This document shows, one piece after another, positions 53,975 to 63,555 of a DNA stretch of 64,000 nucleotides. Source of the stretch: Betaproteobacteria bacterium (GTDB lineage Bacteria > Pseudomonadota > Gammaproteobacteria > Burkholderiales > Eutrophovitaceae); NCBI GenBank assembly GCA_020354125.1, contig CP070643.1:1212510-1276509 (forward strand), written 5' to 3'. The notes beneath the pieces were generated by a model. That model saw only the letters and a program-made list of their open reading frames with translations, had not been told where the DNA came from and ran no database searches. The position numbers were made by a program, and so were the translations under genes. Position 1 is the first letter of the stretch, and every line of letters starts with the position of its first letter.

Positions 53975-54721
53975 TCACGTCTGATACTCCCAACTCAGCA
54001 GTACCTTCTCACCTGATCGTGGGCCCAACACGCCGATAAGGCCATTAAGCCTGGCCCGCATCTCAGGTTCAGCGTCCGCAGTACCCGAAAAGCGAACACG
54101 GCCTTGTTCTATCTGACCCTCTCCTTGCAGCAACAGCGGCCCTTTCAACGTCATCAACCTGGCGCTTCCCGTTCCTTCAGCGGCATCCACGACCACACGA
54201 AAATCTCCCAGTGGCACAACAGTTGAAAGGGCAGACTGCGCATCGTTCCAATCCACTTGCACGGAACCCCAAAACCCTGCTTGGCTAAAGCGGCAATCTC
54301 CCCAACGGATCACCAACAGCCCCCCTGGCGAAATGGTGTTGAATGGTGCCCCCAATACTTCAAGCATGGCCGCCGGCCACAATGCCTGGCCCTGTTCCAA
54401 ACTAAACGACCGGCCATCGTAACGGACCCTGACGGCCCGTTCGACCGATGGGTGACGGAAATCCACGACAAGTTTGCCGCGTAGCACCTCCTTCCACTGC
54501 ACGTCCCAGACAATTCTGCCTGGCAAAGCACGCGCGGATCGACCGTCTCCCATTGCCAGAATTGCCGATCCATTCCACAGCGTACCACTCGGATATATCA
54601 GCCTTGCTCGACTGTGCTCCGAAACAATGTCACTAAGCCACGTCGCTGGCGCATAGAGCACGCAGGTCAGGGTGACTGCCAACAGGACGAGTATGCCCCC
54701 CCAGAGCCACCGGCGGGACAT
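53975..54721 (-). CDS. gspN: Type II secretion protein GspN
   Basis: The protein has 248 residues with one N-terminal membrane helix (WLWGGILVLLAVTLTCVLYAPATWL) and a periplasmic beta-rich domain containing SGTLWNGSA and LLVIRWGDCRFSQ, as in GspN. It lies 2 bp after gspM and ends before the gspD gap. GspN is absent from many T2SS loci and its role is not settled. Confidence 0.9.
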   Translation of the reverse strand: MSRRWLWGGILVLLAVTLTCVLYAPATWLSDIVSEHSRARLIYPSGTLWNGSAILAMGDGRSARALPGRIVWDVQWKEVLRGKLVVDFRHPSVERAVRVRYDGRSFSLEQGQALWPAAMLEVLGAPFNTISPGGLLVIRWGDCRFSQAGFWGSVQVDWNDAQSALSTVVPLGDFRVVVDAAEGTGSARLMTLKGPLLLQGEGQIEQGRVRFSGTADAEPEMRARLNGLIGVLGPRSGEKVLLSWEYQT

Positions 54722-54723
54722 TG

Positions 54724-55212
54724 TTATCTCGCGTCTGTCCGAAATGACACGGAAGCATCAATAAGGCCAGCAGGGCCATTTCGCTGCATGCTCGCAGCCG
54801 CCACCGCCGAACGGGTCTCCCGAGTGAACGATTCCAGCCATCGCAGCCAGGCACTTGCCGAGACGCCCGTGGCCTTAACGGTCACCGTATTTTCGCCGTC
54901 CGAGCCCACGTTAGCGGCCAGATTGGCTCGCCTGATCGACTGTTCAGCCGCGTCGCGTAAGGCCTCGGCGGTCTGGCCCACGCCGATACGTGCATCTAGC
55001 CGCTTTGCTTCCGCACTTAGCGCTTCGATCTGCACCAGTTCCGCCTGCAGACGCGGCAATTCAGCTGCGAGCCGCGCCCTGGTCTTCCACGCCGGCTCAA
55101 CAGCCAGGGAGTAAAGCAACCCGAGAAATACAACAGCTGTGGCAGTTATCGTCATTATCCGCTCGCGTCGAGCGAGGCCCGTCCACCAGGTTCGCAAGCG
55201 ATCCATCATCAC
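54724..55212 (-). CDS. gspM: Type II secretion protein GspM
   Basis: The protein has 162 residues: a short cytoplasmic start, one membrane helix (IMTITATAVVFLGLLYSLAVEP), a coiled-coil stretch (ARLAAELPRLQAELVQIEALSAEAK) and a small ferredoxin-like periplasmic domain. It pairs with GspL. The start overlaps the gspL stop by 4 nt. Confidence 0.92.
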   Translation of the reverse strand: MMMDRLRTWWTGLARRERIMTITATAVVFLGLLYSLAVEPAWKTRARLAAELPRLQAELVQIEALSAEAKRLDARIGVGQTAEALRDAAEQSIRRANLAANVGSDGENTVTVKATGVSASAWLRWLESFTRETRSAVAAASMQRNGPAGLIDASVSFRTDAR

Positions 55213-56363
55213 GCGCCTCCCCGCCGCTGCACGGTAGCCCGATTTCCCGTGAAGCGCACCTTCAAGCCAGCGTCGGATGCGCGCGTGACGAACTCACGAC
55301 GCCCTTCTTCCCCATCAAGAACCCCATCGACGAAGTCAACGTTCAATGCCTTGTTGCGGTATTCAAATCGCTGAACAGAATTGACGTCGACGATATCGGC
55401 CAGATCAAGAGCGATTGAAAGGAACTCTCCGCTATTGATTCCAGCACCACTCCGAAGTTGATCGACCCTCTGGCGCACCTGTGCCATCGGATCCAGCACC
55501 ACGGAAGCACCGGGTATGACCTCTTGCACAATCGAAGCCATTCGTTCTCGCAGCACTTTTTCTTCGCTACGCAGCTTCCATGCGTGCAAGTTCAAGCCAG
55601 CCAACATTACCACCAAAAGGACGATGGCTAGAACCGCTGATGTCCGCCATCGGCCCCAGTTGGTCAGCCCCGCGGCAAACTGATATTGAAGCAGGTCTAG
55701 CAATACGGGAGACGCATTTGACTCTGGCGCAACTTGTTTAACAGCAACACCGAGTGCCTGGCTCCACGCGCCGGCATCGCAATCGCCATCGACCTCGATT
55801 ACCGCCGGTGGCACAACGGCCTGCTTGATCAGCAACTCAAGCTCAACCGGGACGTCATGTCGACTCTCGAACGATACACCCGATTCGGCACCTGTTCGGA
55901 CGCTACCTGCCCCATCGACAATCCGCACACGCCAACGATTCGCATCGTAGGAAAGCGCGAACGGGGCCGGCACAACCGCGAGCACCCGCCGTTTGAGCTT
56001 TTCGAACAAGTCCAGTGTGCGGCGCAACAACGCACGGTCTACCGCTGCCGCAACCGCTGTTCCGTCCGGCCCGCGTGGAGTGGCCACAACGTGAATGCTT
56101 TCCACGTCGCTGATTAGCCTTTCTTCAACCAGCGACGGCAGCGCCTTGGCAAGCTTGGAGCCGCTCAACTTGGGTAGATGGATCTCGAGGATAACGACAT
56201 CCGACGGATGGAGCACCAATTCACAATCGGTGTTCTTCGGCAATCCTGCAATAGTCGAGGTGGCTCGGTGTTGTACCCGTCTGTTCTTGTCCAACAGGTC
56301 AAACGAAATTTCGGAATCAGCGCGCAATTCCGCCATCGGAGGCATCCAAAGCCTGAGCCTCAT
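55209..56363 (-). CDS. gspL: Type II secretion protein GspL
   Basis: The protein has 384 residues. An actin-like cytoplasmic part (about 1-230, including LPKLSGSKLAKALPSLVEERL) recruits GspE. One membrane helix (AVLAIVLLVVMLAGLNL, about 245-262) leads to a periplasmic ferredoxin-like domain near the C-terminus. Both gene ends overlap the neighbours by 4 nt, indicating tight coupling with gspK and gspM. Confidence 0.94.
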   Translation of the reverse strand: MRLRLWMPPMAELRADSEISFDLLDKNRRVQHRATSTIAGLPKNTDCELVLHPSDVVILEIHLPKLSGSKLAKALPSLVEERLISDVESIHVVATPRGPDGTAVAAAVDRALLRRTLDLFEKLKRRVLAVVPAPFALSYDANRWRVRIVDGAGSVRTGAESGVSFESRHDVPVELELLIKQAVVPPAVIEVDGDCDAGAWSQALGVAVKQVAPESNASPVLLDLLQYQFAAGLTNWGRWRTSAVLAIVLLVVMLAGLNLHAWKLRSEEKVLRERMASIVQEVIPGASVVLDPMAQVRQRVDQLRSGAGINSGEFLSIALDLADIVDVNSVQRFEYRNKALNVDFVDGVLDGEEGRREFVTRASDAGLKVRFTGNRATVQRRGGA

Positions 56364-57277
56364 GTGCGAACCTCACGCCGCCAAACCACGTCCACACGGC
56401 CAGTTTCACGTTTGAGGAGCGCGCGCTGATGAAGTCGTGCCCGGCGGTACTCGATACTCCCCTCCAGAACAAAGAACCTGCTTGCTACAACCACCGTCCC
56501 GGCCGGTGCGGTCAGAGACACGTCTCCCAGACGCGAGACGACATCCGTCAGGTCCTTGAAGGCGGCGCGGTCGCGGCTTGCGACGAGTCGTTGCGCGTCA
56601 ACGAGCCTCAGCCCGTCAAATCGCGCTGCCAACACCTCAGCTGGTGCCGTATTGGCGTTCACTGGAGTCGGAACAGGCAAAACGATCACGTACCGCCGGA
56701 TTTTCTCGGCGGCGGCCTGAAGACGCGTATCGGTAAACTCCAAATCGTCAAAACTCGCTGGCAACAAGCGCGACGGAGAAGCAGCATCATCGGCATCGGC
56801 GAAACGTGATTGGACGAGTTGAGCAATCGGCTCGGCCAACCTTTCATTCTCACCGACGAGCGCCAACAAACGCCCCAATACAGCCACCTCCGCTTCCACC
56901 GGCTCCTGAGAACCAACCAGATTTCGAAGATTGATGCGAGACTGGCCGTCATGAATTTCGCCGCTCAACCACGCCGGGTCGCGTTCGTCATCGTTCAAGC
57001 GCGTTTGCGCCAAGGGCACCGCCCAAGGCTCTCCAAGATGATCTGTCGATGAAGCACGGGCATCCTCTCGAAGAATGACTCTGATCCAGTCGACGGCGCC
57101 CGCCATTAACCAGCGGGCTTGCGATGACGCTGTGACATTCTCCAGATTGCGTAGCATGATGCTCTGGCGGTAGAAGACGCCCGTCACCATCATCGCAACG
57201 ATCGCGACGACGAGCATCGCCATGACAACCGCCGCTCCGTTTTGCTGTTGCGCGCCAGTCAGCTTCAGCGTCCTCAC
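56360..57277 (-). CDS. gspK: Type II secretion minor pseudopilin GspK
   Basis: The protein has 305 residues starting at GTG 57275-57277. The prepilin leader ends at QQQNG, followed by AAVVMAMLVVAIVAMMV. The glutamate at +5 seen in other pseudopilins is absent, as is common for GspK, the tip subunit. The large globular domain contains VNANTAPAEVLAARF, a typical GspK motif. It caps the pseudopilus with GspI and GspJ. Confidence 0.95.
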   Translation of the reverse strand: MRTLKLTGAQQQNGAAVVMAMLVVAIVAMMVTGVFYRQSIMLRNLENVTASSQARWLMAGAVDWIRVILREDARASSTDHLGEPWAVPLAQTRLNDDERDPAWLSGEIHDGQSRINLRNLVGSQEPVEAEVAVLGRLLALVGENERLAEPIAQLVQSRFADADDAASPSRLLPASFDDLEFTDTRLQAAAEKIRRYVIVLPVPTPVNANTAPAEVLAARFDGLRLVDAQRLVASRDRAAFKDLTDVVSRLGDVSLTAPAGTVVVASRFFVLEGSIEYRRARLHQRALLKRETGRVDVVWRREVRT

Positions 57278-57840
57278 AACGCGATCACCTTCCTATAGCG
57301 ACCCGCTTCGTTCCGCTCGATCGAAATCTCAATCGCCCTAACTCGCGTGTCCGATTGTTCCGCGAAATCAACCCATCCGTTAGCCGACAACAATCTCGTC
57401 TGAAAAGAAATAACGTCGTTCAACAGCGGCACTCGAACTGATTGGGAGCTGCCGTCACTTGTCGTAATCCGGATAAGATCATCTCCGTCCAGATCGTAAC
57501 TGACAGTGCTGTAACCGGTTCCTGATGGATGTCTGCGAACAATAGTAACGCTATCGCGCAATTGCTGATCCCGGGTGATGGTAAGACACTTGGGTATCCT
57601 TGACGCTGTGTCAATGGGGCCGGATAGAAGTGAATCCGCGATGCATTCATCGAAATCACGCTCCAACTGCCCGATGGTGCGGATCAACCTCTCCACCTGC
57701 GAGTCCTGTTCACTAATTCTTATCCGTTGGTCAACAACGTGATCAAGTCCCCGCCACGATATGATTCCCAACAAACCGAGTAGCGAAATTGCGACCAGCA
57801 TCTCGACCAGGGTGAACCCTGCCACGCCCCGATTCTTCAT
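57274..57840 (-). CDS. gspJ: Type II secretion minor pseudopilin GspJ
   Basis: The protein has 188 residues. The leader KNRGVAG is followed by FTLVEMLVAISLLGLLG, with Glu at +5. The C-terminal part (ISFQTRLLSANGWVDF and VRAIEISIE) has the GspJ beta fold. It overlaps gspI and gspK by 4 nt each. It joins the tip complex. Confidence 0.94.
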   Translation of the reverse strand: MKNRGVAGFTLVEMLVAISLLGLLGIISWRGLDHVVDQRIRISEQDSQVERLIRTIGQLERDFDECIADSLLSGPIDTASRIPKCLTITRDQQLRDSVTIVRRHPSGTGYSTVSYDLDGDDLIRITTSDGSSQSVRVPLLNDVISFQTRLLSANGWVDFAEQSDTRVRAIEISIERNEAGRYRKVIAL

Positions 57841-58208
57841 GATCCTGTCTCGTTGCCAAGAATGCCAATGACTTCGGCATAGTGGTGCGATTCATCAGCG
57901 CCAACGTAGACCCGCACCTCAATTCTCCGGAACAGCGTATTGGGCGTTGCCTTGATTTCCTCCCGGCATACGAATTCGATCTTGCCTTGCGGGCACGCAA
58001 ACTCGCGCGATCCGATTGGAAGAAATTGCCGCGCCGCGCGCGCCTCCGCGATGCGGTTTTGCGCGGACATGTCCGCCAACAGCCTCAACTCGAGCTCACG
58101 CGAAGAGTTCGCCATCTCGCCGACTGCTCTTACACTCGCCAGTAACGCAGCGGCGACAATCGCCAGGGCGACCAGCACTTCAACGAGGGTGAAACCGCGG
58201 ACCGTCAT
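57837..58208 (-). CDS. gspI: Type II secretion minor pseudopilin GspI
   Basis: The protein has 123 residues. A very short leader (MTVRG) precedes FTLVEVLVALAIVAAALL with Glu at +5. The rest includes QNRIAEARAARQFLPIG, as in GspI. It starts tip-complex assembly with GspJ and GspK. It overlaps gspH and gspJ by 4 nt. Confidence 0.94.
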   Translation of the reverse strand: MTVRGFTLVEVLVALAIVAAALLASVRAVGEMANSSRELELRLLADMSAQNRIAEARAARQFLPIGSREFACPQGKIEFVCREEIKATPNTLFRRIEVRVYVGADESHHYAEVIGILGNETGS

Positions 58209-58750
58209 GGAATTGATGTCACCTGACCAAGAGCGTCTATATCTATCGCAATTTCGCGTGTCGCGGTAGCAATGTAAATCCTTGTTGGCTCCATAAGTGG
58301 TTCGCGACCAAATACGATCTCAGGCGCCTCGACCAGTCGAACTTCGAACGGCCATCCACGCGGCCGCAGGGGATCCTCCGCGTCACTTTCGCCGCGCACC
58401 GCGTCGGACTGCACGAATCGGTATCCGTCATCGTCTGCGCGCCAGATAATGGGTCGACCAGAAACCCGGGCTTCGTCGTTTGCCAGTCTGAACAATGCGG
58501 CGAGGCGATCAACTTCTTCTGCCATTCGCCGGGTTTCGCCCGGCGCAATTGAAAGTGACACCATACCGGCAACGACGCCTAAAATGACGATCACCACCAG
58601 AAGTTCCAGCAGCGTCGATCCTTTGGCGAGCCGACCTCGACTTCTATGCACTCGCTGGAGTTGAAGGGAAGATCGCGTCCTGACGGAGAACATCTCCGCC
58701 ATCTTCCGTCCAGAATAGGTCAACACACGACCAGCACGCGGACTTGCCAT
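58205..58750 (-). CDS. gspH: Type II secretion minor pseudopilin GspH
   Basis: The frame gives up to 181 residues. The prepilin processing site is KG followed by STLLELLVVIVILGVVAGM, with Glu at +5, but the leader would be about 44 residues from the first ATG. Starts at residues 17 or 20 would shorten it to 24-28. The globular part (LAALFRLANDEARVSGRPIIW, PLMEPTRIYI) fits GspH, which links the major pilin shaft to the tip. It follows gspG by 9 bp. Confidence 0.9.
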   Translation of the reverse strand: MASPRAGRVLTYSGRKMAEMFSVRTRSSLQLQRVHRSRGRLAKGSTLLELLVVIVILGVVAGMVSLSIAPGETRRMAEEVDRLAALFRLANDEARVSGRPIIWRADDDGYRFVQSDAVRGESDAEDPLRPRGWPFEVRLVEAPEIVFGREPLMEPTRIYIATATREIAIDIDALGQVTSIP

Positions 58751-58759
58751 GCCTAACGC

Positions 58760-59182
58760 TCAAAGATCCCAGGACCCAATGTCGGAGTCAGGCCCGCTAC
58801 CACCAGGTTGCCCATCTGCGCCAAGGGAAAAGACGTCAATCTCACCATGCACACCGGGATTGAGATACAGGTAGGTCTGACCCCATGGATCCTTCGGAAG
58901 TTTGTCAAGATAGCTTTTCCAGTTGGTCGGCTGTGGACCGACGGACGGTCGAGTTACCAATGCCTCCAACCCCTGGTCGGTCGTCGGATAGCGGCTATTG
59001 TCAATTCGGTAAAGTTTGAGCGACTGCATGATGGCTGCGATGTCTTGCTTTGCCGCGACGACTCGAGCCTCATCGGTGCGGCCAACAACGCGTGGGACGA
59101 TCAGCGCAGCCAGCACCGCGAGGATGACCACAACAACCATAACCTCGACTAGCGTGAAACCTTTGTATGCTCTTTCGTACAT
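58760..59182 (-). CDS. gspG: Type II secretion major pseudopilin GspG
   Basis: The protein has 140 residues from ATG 59180-59182, which has GGAGGGG upstream. The leader MYERAYKG is followed by FTLVEVMVVVVILAVLAALIVP. The C-terminal part has YRIDNSRYPTTDQGLEALV and LPKDPWGQTYLYLNPG, the diagnostic GspG signature with calcium-site residues (SLGADGQPGGSG). It builds the pseudopilus shaft and leads the operon. Confidence 0.97.
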   Translation of the reverse strand: MYERAYKGFTLVEVMVVVVILAVLAALIVPRVVGRTDEARVVAAKQDIAAIMQSLKLYRIDNSRYPTTDQGLEALVTRPSVGPQPTNWKSYLDKLPKDPWGQTYLYLNPGVHGEIDVFSLGADGQPGGSGPDSDIGSWDL

Positions 59183-59197
59183 GGACCCCTCCAACAA

Positions 59198-59816
59198 GTC
59201 TGTAGTTTCGCATACGTGACGAGCCTCAGCACTCTGTCGTTAGGCGACGACAACCTATGTTCCGCTATGAAAACCCAGCCCTTGAGCTGAAGTCAGACCA
59301 GAAAGCCCATCATCGGCAAATAGGTCGCATCAAACGCAACCGATGCGTTCCGCGTCAAGCCGAAGCGAGAAAATCTGGGCACAGATCCCACCGTCAAAGT
59401 CCGTCGAGTGCATAACCAAGCCAATCGCGGCGAAATCAGCCTGATTCTCCAGTCTGCAAATGATTTGAGCTGCCCGATGCTGCCGCACTCATGTCACGTA
59501 ACGTTGTCGTTTGAGTCGGCCAAGGCGAACGCTCATGCAAATGGCACCCATTTGCTGTCAGATTCGACGAAACCAATCAAATTATATGCCCATGCCCCAC
59601 CTACCGTCGCGCTGTCTCGCTCCAGGGCGAGGCCACGGCGATCGCACCGTCTCTCTATACTCAATCAGGATACGCGCCCGAAACTTGCGATGTTGTTGCC
59701 ATCTCTGAATAATCTTGGTGTAAGACCACGCCCAGTTCCGGGGGACCTTGCCATCTATCCCGTGCGGACGGCGTCTTCAAGGAAGCACCAGAAGTGCTCG
59801 CAGGAGCAGCAAGGCA
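59198..59816. promoter_or_regulatory. Divergent gsp control region with candidate gspC promoter
   Basis: About 620 bp separate gspG and gspC. On the plus strand TTGCGA (59685-59690) and AATAAT (59708-59713) with a 17-bp spacer form a good sigma70 promoter about 105 bp before gspC. Open frames in this region show no family features and no ribosome binding sites, so I regard it as noncoding. The gspG promoter is not identified. Confidence 0.5.
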
Positions 59817-60272
59817 ATGATCAAACTAACCAGATTTTCCAGAAAAACCGTGAATCTGATCCTGCTGATCGCGATTGCCGCCGTGTTGACCTACTGGATT
59901 CTGCAGTTCTCCGGCCCGAGCGAAACCGATGAGAGGATCGTTCCCGTGCCAACCGCAGATCGCGCGGCGCGGACGCAGATTATGAGCGTAACGCCGATTG
60001 CACGGTTATTTGGATCCAGTGGTCCATCCGTGACAACCTCAAACATCTCGGTGGTAGGCGTAATTGCACAGGGAGGAAAGGACAAGGGAGTCGCCCTGCT
60101 GTCGGTCAACGATCAACCCGCCATGGCTTTCAAAGCAGGGGAGACAGTAAGCGGAGGCACTACCCTTAGCCAGGTAACCAGCAACGGCGTAGTACTTGAC
60201 AACGGTGGCGTCCGGCAGGAGATTTCGTTGCCGGCACGTCAGCCACCAAGCGGCATCGAGCCAGTGCGCTAG
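59817..60272 (+). CDS. gspC: Type II secretion protein GspC (short, no PDZ domain)
   Basis: The protein has 151 residues from ATG 59817, with AGGAG upstream. One membrane helix (LILLIAIAAVLTYWILQF) is followed by a periplasmic HR domain (TPIARLFGSSGPS, then VVGVIAQGGKDKGVALLSVNDQPAMAF). There is no room for the C-terminal PDZ or coiled coil of longer GspC proteins. It links the inner platform to GspD. It is transcribed away from the rest of the gsp operon. Confidence 0.88.
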   Translation: MIKLTRFSRKTVNLILLIAIAAVLTYWILQFSGPSETDERIVPVPTADRAARTQIMSVTPIARLFGSSGPSVTTSNISVVGVIAQGGKDKGVALLSVNDQPAMAFKAGETVSGGTTLSQVTSNGVVLDNGGVRQEISLPARQPPSGIEPVR

Positions 60273-60336
60273 CGTTACGTTCGATCAGGGGTGCATCGAC
60301 TGGTCATACTAGACGGATCGGGTAGCTTGCTTACCC

Positions 60337-60891
60337 TCACTTCAGTTTGTCAGCCCACTGCTGCCTGAACTTCGTAACTTTGGGCGACACCACGAACTGA
60401 CAATACGGTTGCTGCGGGTTGTTTTCGAAGTAACGCTGGTGATAACCCTCGCCAATGTAGAAAGTTGAGGCCGGAACAACCTCTGTGACAATAGGCTTCG
60501 CGAACACTTTCTGCTTCGTCAACTCGTCAATCACCGCATCCGCCGAGGACTTCTGCTCGGGCGACAGGTAGAAAATGGCCGAACGGTACTGGGTACCAAC
60601 GTCGCTGCCCTGACGATTGAGCGTCGTCGGGTCATGGATCGAAAAGAACACGGTTAGCAGTTCACGATAAGAGATGATCACCGGATCGAACTCCACGCGC
60701 ACCACCTCAGCGTGACCGGTGTCACCCTGACACACCTGCTCATAAGTCGGGCTATCAATTGACCCTCCCATATAGCCGGATTCGACGCTTTCAACGCCCT
60801 GCAGACGGTCGAACACAGCTTCCAGGCACCAGAAACATCCGCCGGCAAGGATCGCCTCTTCGCGCTCTTTATTTGATTCGTTTTCCGACAC
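60337..60891 (-). CDS. msrA: Peptide-methionine (S)-S-oxide reductase
   Basis: The protein has 184 residues with the catalytic GCFWC at 18-22, then GVESVESGYMGGS, GHAEVVRVEFDP and the FFSIHDPTTLNRQGSDVGTQYRS stretch. It reduces methionine-S-sulfoxide in damaged proteins. No MsrB domain is fused. There is no signal peptide, so it is cytosolic. It converges on gspC. Confidence 0.96.
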   Translation of the reverse strand: MSENESNKEREEAILAGGCFWCLEAVFDRLQGVESVESGYMGGSIDSPTYEQVCQGDTGHAEVVRVEFDPVIISYRELLTVFFSIHDPTTLNRQGSDVGTQYRSAIFYLSPEQKSSADAVIDELTKQKVFAKPIVTEVVPASTFYIGEGYHQRYFENNPQQPYCQFVVSPKVTKFRQQWADKLK

Positions 60892-60971
60892 GACCTACTC
60901 GCCTCACTCACCTCGATACAGCGAGTGTAAAGCCAAACCAACGGTGATGAAACGCGAAACGGAATTCCCGT

Positions 60972-62156
60972 TCAGGCTGGTTGAACACCGGCGCAGCCGC
61001 TCGAGTGCCTGTCAACCACCTGCTCATACAAATCAACCAGCTTCCCCGCAATCACGCCCGACTTCCACTCCCGGGCATATTCCCGGGCTTCCCGTGCGAG
61101 CCGGAGGCGAAGCTCGTCATCCCCAGCGAGTTTCACGATGCTCGACGCGAAGTCGCTTTCATTGTCTCTCGGCACAAGCGCGCCACGACGCGCGTTGACG
61201 ATGTCACAAGTCCCCATCACCGCAAGCGATATCACCGGCACCCCCAAGGCCATCGCTTCCAACAACACCAGACCCTGAGTCTCGGTACGCGACGCGAAGA
61301 CGAACGCATCGGCAGCAGCATAGCAACCGGGAAGCTCACGCGCCCGGTCCAGGTAGCCGATAAACAGAACGTTGTCATCGAGTTTCATCTTGGCAACTTC
61401 GCGCCTCAGACGAGGCAGCGCTGGCCCTTCCCCGGCGATCACCAGCAACAGATCCGAAACACTGCGAACAGCGATGGCCAAGCTTCGAATCAAGAAATCG
61501 ATGTTCTTTTCAAAAGCAACGCGTCCAACGAACAGCAGCATCGGCCGGGTCGACTCGATGTTGTACTTACGGCGAAACGCGGAGCCATCGGCATCGGAGA
61601 AGTCGGCCTCCGGAATGCCAGTTGGCAGCACACTCATCGGCGTTGTAACGCCATATTCGAGAAGCCGGTCGCGCATCGCGCTCGAAGGAACGATCAACTC
61701 ATCGACATCACGACCATGGGCACGCGCAAAACGGCGGGCAAGGCTTCTCAACCAGGCTCGCGGTATGAACGGAATATAGTGGTACAGGTACTCTTCGAAG
61801 AAGGTGTGGTACGTCTCGACACAGGCAATGCCCATTCGCTTTGCCAGCTTGACGCCGAGATAGTGCGCGACAAAGGGCGTCTGAATATGGACCAGGTCAT
61901 AGTGCGCAGATTGCAGCTCTTTCGTCAGAGCGCGAACTGCGGCTGATTTCATCATGCGGTCTTCCGGATCGAACGGCACGGTGCGTGCCGCGACACGCTT
62001 GATCCCGTTGTCATCGGCGTGGGGGGCTGGATAATCGGGCACTACCAGCGTGATCTCGTGCCCCAGCGACTGTAATTCATGACGGAACGTCTGGATCGAC
62101 GTAGATACCCCGTTTACTCTTGGGAAGTAAACGTCGGAAATCATGAGGATACGCAT
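60972..62156 (-). CDS. GT4-family glycosyltransferase
   Basis: The protein has 394 residues from ATG 62154-62156, with AGAGGTG upstream. The N-terminal Rossmann domain (RILMISDVYFPRVNGVSTSI) and C-terminal donor domain (LLFVGRVAFEKNIDFLIRSL; SRTETQGLVLLEAMALGVPVI with the EX7E pattern) place it near bacterial alpha-mannosyl/glucosyl-diacylglycerol transferases (MgtA/PimB-like group). The acceptor is unknown; a glycolipid role is inferred. It is divergent from dtd. Confidence 0.92.
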   Translation of the reverse strand: MRILMISDVYFPRVNGVSTSIQTFRHELQSLGHEITLVVPDYPAPHADDNGIKRVAARTVPFDPEDRMMKSAAVRALTKELQSAHYDLVHIQTPFVAHYLGVKLAKRMGIACVETYHTFFEEYLYHYIPFIPRAWLRSLARRFARAHGRDVDELIVPSSAMRDRLLEYGVTTPMSVLPTGIPEADFSDADGSAFRRKYNIESTRPMLLFVGRVAFEKNIDFLIRSLAIAVRSVSDLLLVIAGEGPALPRLRREVAKMKLDDNVLFIGYLDRARELPGCYAAADAFVFASRTETQGLVLLEAMALGVPVISLAVMGTCDIVNARRGALVPRDNESDFASSIVKLAGDDELRLRLAREAREYAREWKSGVIAGKLVDLYEQVVDRHSSGCAGVQPA

Positions 62157-62268
62157 CGCACCTCTGCGATAAAGAAAATATTGCAAGAATGTTCGAGAAA
62201 TATGACAAGCGTGCGATGAGAAGCTTGTTTTCCGTGTTTTGTGAAAGTTTCTTTACAGGCAGGTTTTG

Positions 62269-62718
62269 ATGATTGCCTTGCTCCAACGCGTCAGCCAGGC
62301 CAGCGTCGAAGTCGATGGCCAAACGATCGGCAGCATTGGCCGCGGGCTGCTGGTCCTGGTGTGCGCCGAGCGCGGCGACACGGAAACTCAAGCCGATCGG
62401 CTACTGGACCGCGTCCTTGCCTATCGCGTCTTCTCCGATGCGGCAGGGAAAATGAATCTGAGCCTCAAGGACGTCGCAGGCGGACTATTGCTGGTGCCCC
62501 AGTTCACCCTCGCGGCAGATACGCGCAAAGGCACTCGGCCCAGTTTCACGCCCGCCGCCGCACCGGATGTCGGTCAACGCCTTTTCGAGCACACCGTTTC
62601 CCGGGCACGCGAGCTTCACTCGCCAGTGGCCGCAGGCGGGTTCGGTGCTGACATGCAGGTGAATCTGACCAATGACGGACCGGTCACTATTTGGTTGCAA
62701 GTTGAACCGCGAACGTGA
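62269..62718 (+). CDS. dtd: D-aminoacyl-tRNA deacylase
   Basis: The protein has 149 residues with the Dtd signatures: [16 protein letters not shown] at the start, [21 protein letters not shown] in the middle and [11 protein letters not shown] with the Gly-cisPro-like region at the end. It removes D-amino acids and glycine mischarged on tRNA. The ATG at 62269 is used. It is followed by the aldolase gene on the same strand. Confidence 0.96.
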   Translation: MIALLQRVSQASVEVDGQTIGSIGRGLLVLVCAERGDTETQADRLLDRVLAYRVFSDAAGKMNLSLKDVAGGLLLVPQFTLAADTRKGTRPSFTPAAAPDVGQRLFEHTVSRARELHSPVAAGGFGADMQVNLTNDGPVTIWLQVEPRT

Positions 62719-62805
62719 CGAAGTTCAACGCGACTCCGATGGCAGTTAGAATAGCCGATTAGACAACAGCACGGCCTCAGGGCCGGCTGAACCTTGGGAG
62801 GGCGC

Positions 62806-63543
62806 ATGAAACGCTTCGATCCGGTAACACAAGCCAAAGTTGATCTCACCGCCGCGCTGCGCCTCGCAGCACGGATGAATCTGCACGAGGGCGTCTGCAA
62901 TCATTTCAGCATGGAAGTGCCCGGAAACCCGCAGTTGTTCCTCATCAATCCCCAGGGTCTGCATTGGTCCGAAATTACGCCCGGCGACATTGTCACAGTC
63001 GATGCCGAAGGCAATGTCGTCGACGGCAAGCACAAGGTGGAGCGGACGGCGTTTTTCATTCATAGCCGTATCCATGTCATCAAGAAGAAGAAAGTGGTCT
63101 TGCACACGCATATGCCGTTTGCAACGGCGCTGACATTGCTCGATGGTGGCGAACTGGATCTGCGTGCAAACCAGAATGCGATGCGCTACTACGGGCGCAT
63201 CGGCTACGATCGCGATTACGGTGGCGCCGCTTTTGATACCGATGAAGGCGATCGCATCGCCAATTCAATTGGCGATGCCGACATCGTGTTCATGCAACAC
63301 CACGGTGTACTCGTGTGTGGCACCAACATGGCCTACGCCTTTGACGACCTCTACTACCTCGAACGCTCTTGCATGGTTCAGGTGCTCGCACAATCGACTG
63401 GCGGGAAACTCAAGCAGGTTTCGGTAGAGCAAGCGAAATACGTTGCCGACCAGATTGGCGGCGACCGGCAGCAATCTGTATTGCACTTCGAAGCGCTCAA
63501 GCGTTTGCTCGATCGCGACGAGCCGGGGTGGTCGAAACTGTAA
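62806..63543 (+). CDS. Class II aldolase/adducin-family protein
   Basis: The protein has 245 residues from ATG 62806, preceded by GGGAGGG. The zinc ligands are visible as VVLHTHMPFATAL and MQHHGVLVCGTN. The N-terminal AALRLAARMNLHEGVCNHFSME is the substrate-phosphate-binding segment of fuculose/ribulose aldolase relatives. It may be an aldolase, epimerase or decarboxylase on a hydroxy-carboxylate. The array of hairpin repeats begins directly behind its stop. Confidence 0.9.
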   Translation: MKRFDPVTQAKVDLTAALRLAARMNLHEGVCNHFSMEVPGNPQLFLINPQGLHWSEITPGDIVTVDAEGNVVDGKHKVERTAFFIHSRIHVIKKKKVVLHTHMPFATALTLLDGGELDLRANQNAMRYYGRIGYDRDYGGAAFDTDEGDRIANSIGDADIVFMQHHGVLVCGTNMAYAFDDLYYLERSCMVQVLAQSTGGKLKQVSVEQAKYVADQIGGDRQQSVLHFEALKRLLDRDEPGWSKL

Positions 63544-63555
63544 GTAGAGCGTCCG

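Noticed and set aside
59408..59932. 174-codon plus-strand ORF across the gspC start
   Set aside because: It overlaps gspC in another frame, has no recognisable domain, and has a composition typical of noncoding high-G+C DNA.
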